Of a stretch of DNA of 12,500 bases, positions 1 through 7,055 are shown in pieces (the first letter of the stretch is position 1; each line of letters opens with the position of its first letter). A program made the translations under genes and the position numbers. This stretch comes from Mannheimia granulomatis (GTDB lineage: Bacteria; Pseudomonadota; Gammaproteobacteria; Enterobacterales; Pasteurellaceae): positions 1 to 12,500 of the forward strand of contig NZ_CP016614.1 in NCBI RefSeq assembly GCF_013377255.1, written 5' to 3'. The notes beneath the pieces were generated by a model. It saw only the letters and a program-made list of their open reading frames with translations, searched no databases and was not told the DNA's origin.

Positions 1-75
1 AAAGTGAAAAGCAACCACCCATTCAATAATTATGATAAAAATCGCATATACCTTGATTTTTCTCATACATTCTAA
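1..75 (+). CDS. C-terminal fragment of a gene entering from the left, possibly an outer membrane protein
   Basis: Reading frame 1 is open from the window edge to a TAA at 73-75 (24 codons); the other two plus-strand frames hit stops within about 30 bases. The fragment ends in the residues NRIYLDFSHTF. Hydrophobic or aromatic residues alternate and the last residue is Phe, as in the terminal beta-strand of outer membrane barrels such as porins and TonB-dependent receptors, where the final Phe is recognised by the BAM complex. A plus-strand terminator 22 bases downstream supports a gene ending here. The fragment is too short for identification, and a chance open frame is possible. Confidence 0.4.
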   Translation, partial: KVKSNHPFNNYDKNRIYLDFSHTF

Positions 76-96
76 ATTATTACTTGCAAATAAAGT

Positions 97-121
97 CGCC
101 CCTATAAATGGGGCGTTTTTT
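97..121 (+). terminator. Rho-independent terminator of the upstream plus-strand gene
   Basis: A perfect 6-bp stem CGCCCC (97-102) / GGGGCG (110-115) with a 7-base loop is followed by six T (116-121). The T run is on the plus-strand side, so it mainly ends the gene entering from the left. Its T run overlaps the stop codon of mutS (TAA, complement 120-122). It could weakly stop mutS transcripts too, but the far side of the stem is not T-rich in that direction. Confidence 0.75.
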
Positions 122-2718
122 ATGTATTTGCCAACAACTTCTTCAATCGATACAGCTCATCCAATGCTTGTTTTGGGGTAAGCTCATCGGGTTGAATGGA
201 TTTCAAGGCTTTTTCCACCTCACTTTCAGCCGTTACAAGCGGGGGAATTTCATCAATTTCTTGCAAATCAGGCGTAAAAAGTAAATCCGCCTGTGGGTGT
301 TCATTTGCTTGCCTGGTTTGCTGAGAAATTTCCTCTAAATGAGCCAAGCGCTGCTTAGCAAGTTGAATGACCTGTTTTGGCACGCCCGCCAACGCTGCTA
401 CCGCCAAGCCATAACTTTTGCTTGCCGCCCCCTCTTGCACCGTGTGCATAAAGGCGATGGTATCGTTATGCTCCATTGCATCTAAATGCACATTTGCCAC
501 ACCTTTAAGCTGATTCGGAAGACTGGTTAATTCAAAATAGTGAGTGGCAAAAAGCGTGAGAGATTGGGTTTTCTTCGCTAACCATTCCGCACACGCCCAT
601 GCAAGCGATAAGCCATCGTAAGTAGAAGTCCCTCGCCCGATTTCATCAATTAGCACGAGACTATAGTCGGTTGCTTGGTGAAGAATATTCGCCATTTCTG
701 TCATCTCCACCATAAAAGTCGAACGCCCTGATGCAAGATCATCACTTGCACCAATCCGGGTGAAAATACGGTCAATCGGGCCGATTTCCGCACTCTCTGC
801 CGGCACAAAACTGCCGATATACGCCATTAAAGTAATCAAGGCAATTTGTCGCATATAGGTACTTTTACCTCCCATATTCGGGCCGGTAACAATCAGCAAA
901 TGGCGTTGAGCATTGAGGAAAACCGGGTTGGCAATAAAGGGATCTTTTAATACCTGCTCAACTACTGGGTGTCTGCCGCCTTTAATATTCACCCCACGCG
1001 TTGGGCTGAAAGTCGGGCAAACATAATTGAGGCTATCTGCTCGCTCAGCAAGATTAGTCAGTACGTCCAATTCTGACAGCACCAATGCGGCAAGCTGTAA
1101 TTCTCCCAAACGCGGCATCATTAAATCAAACAACTCATCATAAAGCTGTTTTTCAAGTGCGAGCGAAGCCCCTTTGGCTTTCAGCACCTTATCTTCATAG
1201 GTTTTCAGCTCAGGAATAATATACCGCTCGGCATTTTTAAGCGTTTGACGGCGAACATAGTGAATCGGGGCTTTGTGAGCCTGCCCTTGGGAAATCTGAA
1301 TATAGTAGCCGTGCACCGCATTAAAACCGATTTTCAGCGTATCAATGCCGGTGGTTTCACGCTCGCGAATTTCCAAATTCTCTAAATATTGCGTGGCGCC
1401 GTCTGAAAGCTGTCGCCATTCGTCCAACTCAGCGTTATACCCTTCCGCAATCACCCCACCATCTCGAATCAACTGTGGTGGCGTGTCAATAATTGCTCGC
1501 TCAAGTAAAGCGTGTAGATCACCAAAATCCGCAATTTGAGCCAATAATTTATCGAGACTAGCGGTTAAATTTTGTGAATTTTTTGCAATTTCAGGTAATT
1601 GAGCTAACGCTGTGCGTAAACGAGTGAGATCTCGCGGACGTGCCGAACGCAATGCGACACGAGCTAAGATTCGCTCCATATCGCCGACTTGTTGTAATAA
1701 CGGCTGCAATAGCTCAATTCGCTGATTTTTAATGAGCGAAGCAATAGTTTGCTGCCTTTCTTGCAATTTGCACAATCGCGAATCGGTTGATGAATCCAAC
1801 GTTTCAATAAACGACTTCCCATTGGGGTCACGCATTTATCCAACACATCAGAAAGCGTGTTTTCCGTACCACCGGCAAGATTTTGGGTAAGTTCTAAATT
1901 GCGACGGGTGGCAACATCTAACAGCACCGTATCGCTGTGTTGGGAAAGGTGAATTGCATTAATATGTGGCAAGGCGGTGCGTTGTGTTTCTTGTGCGTAA
2001 TGTAGCACACAGCCCGCAGCACAAAGGGCAACAAGGGCTTTTTCCACTCCGAATCCGGCAAGGCTTTGTGTACCGAATTGGCGGTTTAACAGCTGAATAG
2101 CAGTCACGAGCTCAAATTCCCACACCGGACGGCGGCGTAAGCCTTTGTAATTGTTCAAAATTGAGGCTGCCGAGAAATCTTCAGGGTACAAAATTTCCGC
2201 AGGCTGCACACGTTGCAGTTCCGCCGATAACGCCTCTTTCGTTGCTAATTCACTAATTAAAAATCTGCCCGAAGTCATATCAAGGGTGGCAATCGCAAAC
2301 ACGCCTTTTTCTTCATAAATTGCCGCCACTAAATTGTCTTGACGTTCAGGTAAAAGAGCCTCATCGCTGACCGTGCCGGGGGTTACAATTCTCACGACTT
2401 TCCGCTCAACCGGACCTTTGGAGGTGGCAGGGTCGCCAACTTGCTCACAAATTGCTACCGATTCCCCCAATGCAACCAATTTCGCTAAATATCCCTCAAC
2501 CGCATGGTACGGCACACCTGCCATTGGAATCGGCTCACCCGCCGACTGCCCACGCTTGGTTAAAGAAATATCCAACAACGCAGCTGCTTTTTTGCATCAT
2601 CGTAAAAAAGCTCGTAAAAATCGCCCATTCGATAAAAAAGAAGAATGTCCGCATTTTGAGCTTTAAGTTGCAAATATTGTTGCATCATTGGCGTATGAGT
2701 CGAAAAATCTTGTGTCAT
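120..2718 (-). pseudogene. mutS: DNA mismatch repair protein MutS, disrupted by two frameshifts
   Basis: MutS binds mispaired bases and, with MutL and MutH, starts methyl-directed mismatch repair. Restoring one base at each of two sites gives an 866-residue protein collinear with E. coli MutS. The start is ATG at 2716-2718, followed by the mismatch-reading F34-Y-E36 motif. The middle part contains the connector and lever domains, and the C-terminal part carries Walker A GPNMGGKST (about residue 613) and the DEIGRGTST Walker B/signature. Break 1 is in a run of six T at 2588-2593 (seven expected), so translation from the true start stops at 2560-2562 after 52 residues. Break 2 is TTT at 1767-1769 (TTTT expected), between IRDCA and KLQERQQ. 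The three pieces lie in different frames, so no functional MutS is predicted. Real mutation and sequencing error both remain possible. The ribosome binding site is weak (GGA about 14 bases before the ATG). Confidence 0.92.
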
Positions 2719-2779
2719 CAGTCAGTTAATCCGCTAGAAATCATTGCCGCTAGTGTAACAGATTCATAAGATGGAACAA

Positions 2780-2806
2780 ACAAGCGGTGTTTTTTCACAG
2801 AAAATT
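2780..2806 (+). repeat. DNA uptake signal sequence (USS)
   Basis: The exact 9-base core ACAAGCGGT (2780-2788) is followed by a T run and AAAATTT. It lies in the intergenic region between divergent mutS and the lipoprotein gene, where it may recruit the cell's own DNA during transformation. Confidence 0.8.
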
Positions 2807-2840
2807 TACCACCGGGTAAACTAGTAATGCCTAAATTTTT

Positions 2841-2849
2841 TGCTAGAAT
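2841..2849 (+). promoter_or_regulatory. Extended -10 promoter of the lipoprotein gene
   Basis: TGCTAGAAT matches an extended -10 element (TGnTATAAT with one mismatch in the hexamer). It lies 29 bases before the ATG at 2879 and has no clear -35 hexamer, as is common for extended -10 promoters. A TAAGG ribosome binding site at 2867-2871 follows, 7 bases from the start. Confidence 0.55.
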
Positions 2850-2878
2850 ACGCAAACTATTTCTAATAAGGTTTAATC

Positions 2879-3445
2879 ATGTTAAGAAAACTATTATTAC
2901 TTTCTACCGGCTTTTTAACGGTGGCTTGCACCACCCAAGAAACAAAAATAGAAACCGCATTTCCGGGCGAATTTGCCAATGCCGATTATGTGCTTGCAGA
3001 CGCCGATGCAAAAAAATGGGTAATCGCAAGCGAACAAGCGAAACAATGTATTTACCCCAATTTAACCCGAATTCAGCAAGAGCATTTTTCAAAAGAAGAT
3101 TCTTACATTTTCTCGCAATATGTGTTTTTCTATCCGCTTGAAGAGATCATTGGTGAGCAGTATGTAAAAATTATCCAAAATGATGAAAAATCAATGGGTT
3201 ATGCTCAATATTTATTTAAAAAACTGAAAACCAATGAAACGGTTGAAGCACTACCGAAAAAACAATGTGCAACCTTGCGTGCTAACGCAAAAAATGATTT
3301 AGCGGTGGTGAAAGGACAATATCAAAGCGGAATGATTGAAGATGAAAAAGCTCAAGAAGGCAAAGCATCAGGCCAGAAAGTAGCCACCGATGATAACAAA
3401 TTCTTCTTCGACATCATCAAATGGGGCAGTGCACTATTACTCTAA
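2879..3445 (+). CDS. Small lipoprotein of unknown function
   Basis: The 188-residue protein begins with a lipoprotein signal peptide: basic RK at 3-4, a hydrophobic core at 5-16 and a lipobox-like TVAC with the lipidated cysteine at 17. The -3 residue is Thr, which is tolerated but not ideal. Residue +2 is not Asp, so the outer membrane is the likely destination. The rest is soluble and mixed alpha/beta-looking. Two more cysteines (C57, C130) could form a periplasmic disulfide, and the tail from about 150 is charged and low in complexity. From memory it resembles Pasteurellaceae proteins annotated as DUF5358, but I could not verify this and assign no function. It has its own promoter and a strong terminator, so it looks monocistronic. 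TAAGG 7 bases upstream supports this start. Confidence 0.85.
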   Translation: MLRKLLLLSTGFLTVACTTQETKIETAFPGEFANADYVLADADAKKWVIASEQAKQCIYPNLTRIQQEHFSKEDSYIFSQYVFFYPLEEIIGEQYVKIIQNDEKSMGYAQYLFKKLKTNETVEALPKKQCATLRANAKNDLAVVKGQYQSGMIEDEKAQEGKASGQKVATDDNKFFFDIIKWGSALLL

Positions 3446-3457
3446 TCTATCAACAAT

Positions 3458-3500
3458 ACAAGCGGTTATTTTTTTAGTAAAAATAACCGCTTGCTTTTTT
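3458..3500 (+). terminator. Terminator built from two inverted USSs
   Basis: A perfect 15-bp stem, CAAGCGGTTATTTTT (3459-3473) against AAAAATAACCGCTTG (3479-3493), closes a 5-base loop and is followed by C and six T (3495-3500). The left arm, with the A at 3458, is an exact USS core; the right arm matches the inverted core in 8 of 9 bases. Paired USSs serving as transcription terminators are well known in Pasteurellaceae. Confidence 0.92.
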
Positions 3501-3604
3501 GTCCGCAGTTAATTGTAAATTCAATGAACTTTATTAAATTGGTAAAGTCTTAAAATATAGTTTTTTTCAATAATTTACCCTCTTTTTTATTTTAAGGATT
3601 TTAA

Positions 3605-4270
3605 ATGAAAGCATTAAAAACATTATTAGCATTAGGTGTAGCAATGACAGTTTCAGCAACTTCATTGGCAGAAAGTAATAACTCATTATCAACACTTAAA
3701 GCAAATGCAACTGAACAAATGAATGCAACCAAAGCAGCCACTTCTGAAAAGGCTGCTGCAGTAAAAGCGACTGTAGCTGAAAAAGCTAATGAGGCTAAAG
3801 CGAACGCCGTTGCTACAAAAGAGAGCCTAAAAAACAAAGCTGAGTCAATGAAAGATTCTGCCGCTGAAAAAACAGAAGCAGCGAAAGAGAGTATGAAAGC
3901 AAAAACCGACTCGGCAAAAGAAACGGTAAAAGCCAAAATGGACTCAGCGAAAATGGCTACTACTGAAAAAGCAGCGACCGCACGTGAAACCTTAAATTCT
4001 GCCAAAACAACAGTAACTGAAAAAACAAATTCGGTAAAAGCAACCGTTGCAGAAAAAACCGGTACAGTAAAAAAATCACAAAAAGTAAATATCAATACGG
4101 CAAGCGAAGAACAACTGCAGTCATTAGCCGGTATTGGCGAAGTGAAAGCAAAAGCGATCGTGGAATATCGTAAAAAAGCCGGAAAAATTAAAAATGCGGC
4201 AGAACTTGCCAATATTCCGGGTGTTGGCGATGCAACTATTGAGAAAATTGCACCTTATTTAACATTCTAA
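3605..4270 (+). CDS. Secreted ComEA-like helix-hairpin-helix protein with long Lys/Ala repeat stalk
   Basis: A 221-residue protein. Residues 1-22 are a Sec signal peptide (KALK, a hydrophobic stretch, cleavage expected after SLA). Residues 23-160 are almost entirely Ala, Lys, Glu, Thr, Ser and Met, forming an 11-residue repeat in register from about 52 to 150. Five successive blocks (74-128) have Lys at position 5 and Lys/Arg at position 10, as in LEA group 3-like or apolipoprotein-like amphipathic helices. Residues 161-221 are a ComEA-type double helix-hairpin-helix domain with hairpins LAGIG (174-178) and IPGVG (204-208), a non-specific double-stranded DNA binder. Known ComEA/ComE1 proteins pull DNA into the periplasm during transformation, and H. 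influenzae ComE1 is only about half this length. I infer a DNA-uptake or DNA-binding role. An AAGGA site 6 bases upstream fixes the start. TAAAAT at 3551-3556 could be a -10, but I saw no convincing -35 and no clear CRP-S competence site. Confidence 0.85.
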   Translation: MKALKTLLALGVAMTVSATSLAESNNSLSTLKANATEQMNATKAATSEKAAAVKATVAEKANEAKANAVATKESLKNKAESMKDSAAEKTEAAKESMKAKTDSAKETVKAKMDSAKMATTEKAATARETLNSAKTTVTEKTNSVKATVAEKTGTVKKSQKVNINTASEEQLQSLAGIGEVKAKAIVEYRKKAGKIKNAAELANIPGVGDATIEKIAPYLTF

Positions 4271-4279
4271 AAATGGTAG

Positions 4280-4302
4280 GGGCGGGTTAAAACCCGCCCT
4301 TT
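4280..4302 (+). terminator. Probable terminator of the ComEA-like gene
   Basis: GGGCGGG (4280-4286) pairs with CCCGCCC (4293-4299) around a TTAAAA loop and is followed by TTTGATTTATTT. The stem is strong and GC-rich, but the T run is interrupted by GA. It starts 9 bases after the stop codon. Confidence 0.7.
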
Positions 4303-4386
4303 GATTTATTTGGTAATTTGCCTTTTGGTTATCGGGCGAGTTAACACTCCCCTACACATAATTCTTCCGGTTCATGCCATAGTTTC

Positions 4387-4416
4387 GCAAAATTATGCAA
4401 AAAAATGACCGCTTGA
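4387..4416 (-). repeat. DNA uptake signal sequence (USS), minus orientation
   Basis: Read on the minus strand this is TCAAGCGGTCA (8 of 9 core bases), then a T run and ATAATTTTGC, the full A/T tail pattern. It lies upstream of fklB. An in-frame upward extension of the fklB frame runs through it, which argues against the longer start. Confidence 0.75.
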
Positions 4417-4508
4417 TCATTCCCCACCTTGTATTTCACAAATCTGCCCCCATAACTGGAAAGTATTCATTCAATACTCAACGTATTTACACAAAAAAGG
4501 AACAAACA

Positions 4509-5138
4509 ATGGCATTAGATTTCAATTCAGTTGCATTAGACTCAGTAGAAGCAAAAGGCGGTTACGGTATCGGCTTACAAATCGGGCAGCAACTTTTAGG
4601 CAGCGGTATGGATGTAAACGCAGAAGCTGTTGCACGCGGTATTTATGATGTATTAAACAACAACCAACCTGCTATCGACCTAAACGAAGTCACCGCAGCA
4701 TTACAAGAATTGGGTCAGCGTGCAGAAGCCGCTCAAGCGGAAGCATTCAAAGCAATTGATGCGGAAAACAAAGCATTCTTAGAAGAAAACAAAAAAGCAA
4801 AAGGCGTTGTGGTAACCGAAAGCGGCTTACAATATGAAATTTTAACCGAAGGCACCGGTGAAAAACCAACTGCAACTTCAACCGTGCGCGTACACTACAC
4901 AGGTTCATTAATTGACGGTACTGTATTTGACAGCTCAGCAAAACGTGGTCAGCCGGCAGAATTCCCGGTAAATGGTGTAATCCGTGGTTGGACAGAAGCG
5001 TTACAATTAATGCCGGTTGGTTCAAAATGGCGTTTAACCATTCCACAAGAGCTTGCTTACGGTGAGCGTGGTGCGGGTGCTTCAATTCCACCATTCGCAA
5101 CCTTAATTTTTGAAGTAGAATTATTAGATATTCTATAA
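4509..5138 (+). CDS. fklB: FKBP-type peptidyl-prolyl cis-trans isomerase, FklB/FKBP22
   Basis: The 209-residue protein aligns throughout with E. coli FklB (206 residues), a homodimeric isomerase that speeds proline isomerisation during folding. Residues 1-100 are the helical FKBP N-terminal dimerisation domain. Residues 101-209 are the FKBP catalytic domain, with pocket residues Y130, F140-D141, F152, V157-I158, W161, Y184 and F201 in place (motifs VRVHYTG, GTVFDSS, EFPVNGVI). There is no signal peptide, so it should be cytoplasmic; the related FkpA is exported. I chose ATG 4509 because AAGGAA lies 6 bases upstream and the family N-terminus starts here. A 38-residue upstream extension is possible in frame but would translate a USS and a non-homologous leader. 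It is followed by a strong terminator. Confidence 0.95.
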   Translation: MALDFNSVALDSVEAKGGYGIGLQIGQQLLGSGMDVNAEAVARGIYDVLNNNQPAIDLNEVTAALQELGQRAEAAQAEAFKAIDAENKAFLEENKKAKGVVVTESGLQYEILTEGTGEKPTATSTVRVHYTGSLIDGTVFDSSAKRGQPAEFPVNGVIRGWTEALQLMPVGSKWRLTIPQELAYGERGAGASIPPFATLIFEVELLDIL

Positions 5139-5153
5139 TCGGCTAAAAATCAT

Positions 5154-5185
5154 AAAGCCCTGTGAATTCAACTCACAGGGCTTTT
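5154..5185 (+). terminator. Terminator after fklB
   Basis: A perfect 12-bp stem, AAAGCCCTGTGA (5154-5165) and TCACAGGGCTTT (5173-5184), closes a 7-base loop and is followed by one more T. The A run before and T run after the GC part make it usable in either direction. It sits 27 bases before the start of the thioredoxin-like gene. Confidence 0.88.
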
Positions 5186-5211
5186 GGACATTTAATACAA
5201 CGAAACTATTA

Positions 5212-5730
5212 ATGAATCAGAAAAAATCACTCATTACCCGATTTCTCAAAAATATTTTTTTATACGGCAGTTTATTTATCATTCTCAGCTTTATGGCGGA
5301 TTGGTACAGATCACCCTCAGCACCACCACAATTTGAGCAAAAAGTACTATACGATATTCACAAACAGCCGAACATTATTGCCCAATTAAGTCGCGGCAAA
5401 CCAATGCTGCTCTATTTTTGGGGAAGTTGGTGCAGCTATTGCAAATTTGTATCGCCCAATATCCAAAAGCTATCCGAAAACGGTACTGAAGTGTTAGGAG
5501 TAGCACTTAAATCCGGTGATGATACCGCAGTGAGAACTTATCTAAACGAAAACAGTTATACATTTGCTACTATTAACGATCCGAACAGTGAATTTTCTCA
5601 AGGCTGGGGTATTCAAGCCACACCGACAATTTTAATTATCCAAGACGGTAAAATTCGCCACTATACTACAGGCTATACCAGCTACTTAAGTTTGAAAATG
5701 AGGCTTTGGATTTCAGGACTACTACCATAA
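5212..5730 (+). CDS. Membrane-anchored thioredoxin-like protein (ScsD/TlpA-type)
   Basis: The 172-residue protein has a basic N-terminus and a single hydrophobic helix at about 13-28, which should anchor it in the inner membrane with the rest in the periplasm. The thioredoxin fold follows: WGSWCSYC with the redox pair C74 and C77, and the conserved cis-proline P138 in ATPT. The family (ScsD, TlpA, DsbE-like) exchanges disulfides with periplasmic partners; reducing or oxidising direction cannot be read from the sequence. There is no cytochrome c maturation cluster nearby, so I do not call it CcmG/DsbE. The start has no recognisable ribosome binding site, and only 27 bases separate it from the fklB terminator. 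Expression may depend on read-through or on a promoter overlapping that hairpin. It is convergent with the MFS gene. Confidence 0.85.
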   Translation: MNQKKSLITRFLKNIFLYGSLFIILSFMADWYRSPSAPPQFEQKVLYDIHKQPNIIAQLSRGKPMLLYFWGSWCSYCKFVSPNIQKLSENGTEVLGVALKSGDDTAVRTYLNENSYTFATINDPNSEFSQGWGIQATPTILIIQDGKIRHYTTGYTSYLSLKMRLWISGLLP

Positions 5731-5770
5731 AAAAACCGTCTTAAAAATCAATTGCTTCGGTAGTATAAAT

Positions 5771-5800
5771 GCAAAAAATCGCTAAAAAACAACCGCTTGT
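5771..5800 (-). repeat. DNA uptake signal sequence (USS), minus orientation
   Basis: On the minus strand an exact ACAAGCGGT core (5792-5800) is followed by TGTTTTTTAGCGATTTTTTGC. It starts four bases past the MFS stop codon, between two convergent genes. Confidence 0.82.
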
Positions 5801-5804
5801 ATCA

Positions 5805-6869
5805 TCATACCAAGAAAATCACCGGCACTAAATTCATTGTAATTACCGTGGTAATGGATAGAATCAAACGGGATGAACCAAAAATAAAACCGCGGTTTTT
5901 GCCGTTGTCAAATTTCACCAATAAATTCGCCATTGCGGTTAAAGCAAAGACTTCTACCACGGTAAAAATAACAGTGTAAATATAAGCAGCAGTTAAGGTT
6001 GCTGCTTCTACCGCAATAAACCAAGGTAAAATAATGGCCAGAGCGAGCAAAGGTGAAACCCAAATTAACTGTTTTTTCGTTAAATTAATCTTACGAGAAA
6101 AAGAAGATTGCAAACTCACAGTTAAAACACCGTTGATAAACAAAGCAATCGGCGAATGCTCAGGGGCATTTAGTACCTTATCAAACAAATAAGGGAAAAT
6201 AATAAAATAAGACGATGCCACACTCAGCGGCACGAATAGCATTAAATGAGCAAACAAAAAATCTTTAGTAATGATTTCCTTAATTTGAGCCAAACGAAAT
6301 TTCACACCGCCACTTACCCCCTCTACCGAAGAGAAAGGCTTTATCATAAAAGCAAATAAAACGGCTTCTAAAATAAAGCAGATCCAAATTAACGTTTCAA
6401 TCATCTCAAATTTTATAAACGGAATAATGATAAGCGGAGCAAGCATGGAAGACATACTTGTCACTTTCAGATATTTTCCCTGTAATCGCGTTTTGGCAGC
6501 ATATTCATCGCCGGCAATAGCTAACAAACAAGCTCTGGCGTTGGTGCCGAATAAACAACTCCCCAAACCAAAACAGGTGGTTGCCATCAGCAAGATCAGG
6601 TAATTATCGGCAGCCAAAAACAGCATATAGGCGATAACATCTAACAAACAACCCAACAACATCATTTTCGCCAAACCATAACGATCACCCCAAATACCCG
6701 CAAGAATCGCCAATGCTTGATTACAAAACAGCAATAACGAAAGCGAAAAAGCAATTTGAGCGTTATCTAACCCTTTTCCTTTCAAATAAAAGAAAAAAAC
6801 ACTCTGCATTGAAAAAAATGCGGTGGTGGAAATAAAGCGGCGAAGAAGTAACAGTTTTTCTAAAGACAT
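5805..6869 (-). CDS. MFS transporter related to MdtH, apparently lacking helix 12
   Basis: A 354-residue polytopic inner membrane protein. Hydrophobic segments at about 12-29, 37-58, 68-86, 89-108, 133-152 and 158-176, plus five in the C-terminal half, give 11 helices. The loop between helices 2 and 3 carries the MFS signature A (GIWGDRYG). Order and motifs resemble E. coli MdtH (402 residues): the helix 4-5 loop FGTNARA against MdtH FDPPRSA, and NRGFIFGSSRL against RGSYMGFSRL before helix 11. It should be a proton-coupled transporter, and the substrate cannot be inferred. It ends right after helix 11, about 45 residues short of MdtH. Another frame at the 3' end reads on for eight codons past the stop, so a late frameshift is possible. 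ATG 6869 lacks a clear ribosome binding site, but a good promoter lies 38 bases upstream. Confidence 0.85.
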   Translation of the reverse strand: MSLEKLLLLRRFISTTAFFSMQSVFFFYLKGKGLDNAQIAFSLSLLLFCNQALAILAGIWGDRYGLAKMMLLGCLLDVIAYMLFLAADNYLILLMATTCFGLGSCLFGTNARACLLAIAGDEYAAKTRLQGKYLKVTSMSSMLAPLIIIPFIKFEMIETLIWICFILEAVLFAFMIKPFSSVEGVSGGVKFRLAQIKEIITKDFLFAHLMLFVPLSVASSYFIIFPYLFDKVLNAPEHSPIALFINGVLTVSLQSSFSRKINLTKKQLIWVSPLLALAIILPWFIAVEAATLTAAYIYTVIFTVVEVFALTAMANLLVKFDNGKNRGFIFGSSRLILSITTVITMNLVPVIFLV

Positions 6870-6906
6870 GAAATTGAGGATTGAATTGTTTAAATAAAGA
6901 GCGGCT

Positions 6907-6935
6907 ATTCTACTCTTTCAGCGAAAAAGGAGCAA
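6907..6935 (-). promoter_or_regulatory. Sigma-70-type promoter of the MFS gene
   Basis: On the minus strand TTGCTC (complement 6930-6935) and TAGAAT (complement 6907-6912) are separated by exactly 17 bases. The -10 matches 5 of 6 consensus bases and the -35 matches 3 of 6. The -10 lies 38 bases upstream of the MFS ATG. Confidence 0.5.
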
Positions 6936-7000
6936 TCGCCTTTTGTTTTACCTTTTCGCTTGGTTTCGGTATCATAGCGGCTATCAAAAGTGGCATAGTT

Positions 7001-7033
7001 TTTGCAAAATTTTTTGAAAATATGACCGCTTGT
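7001..7033 (-). repeat. DNA uptake signal sequence (USS), minus orientation
   Basis: On the minus strand an exact ACAAGCGGT core (7025-7033) is followed by CATATTTTCAAAAAATTTTG and CAAA, one of the best full-length matches in the window. It lies in the mnmE leader, 22 bases before the start codon. Confidence 0.88.
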
Positions 7034-7055
7034 AAACTAAATTTAAGGACAAAAA

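Noticed and set aside
1345..1539. Short plus-strand open frame inside mutS, and similar ones at 2373-2769
   Set aside because: They are shadows of the mutS reading frame with no homology-like features or start sites.
3480..3604. Possible CRP-S competence promoter site before the ComEA-like gene
   Set aside because: I looked for a TGCGA-N6-TCGCA-like element and found no convincing match by eye; a matrix scan could decide.
3601..4212. A 203-codon minus-strand open frame opposite the ComEA-like gene
   Set aside because: It mirrors the repetitive Ala/Lys/Glu codons of the plus-strand gene, has a low-complexity Phe/Ser/Ala composition and has no start signals.
4303..4386. Imperfect hairpin GGGCGAGTTAACACTCCCC as a second terminator or small RNA
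   Set aside because: The stem has a bulge and no T run follows; there is nothing else to support an RNA gene.
4395..4508. N-terminal extension of FklB
   Set aside because: The upstream 38 codons translate a USS and have no counterpart in the family; AAGGAA precedes ATG 4509.
4747..5100. 117-codon minus-strand open frame opposite fklB
   Set aside because: Antisense shadow of a clearly homologous gene, with no promoter or ribosome binding site.
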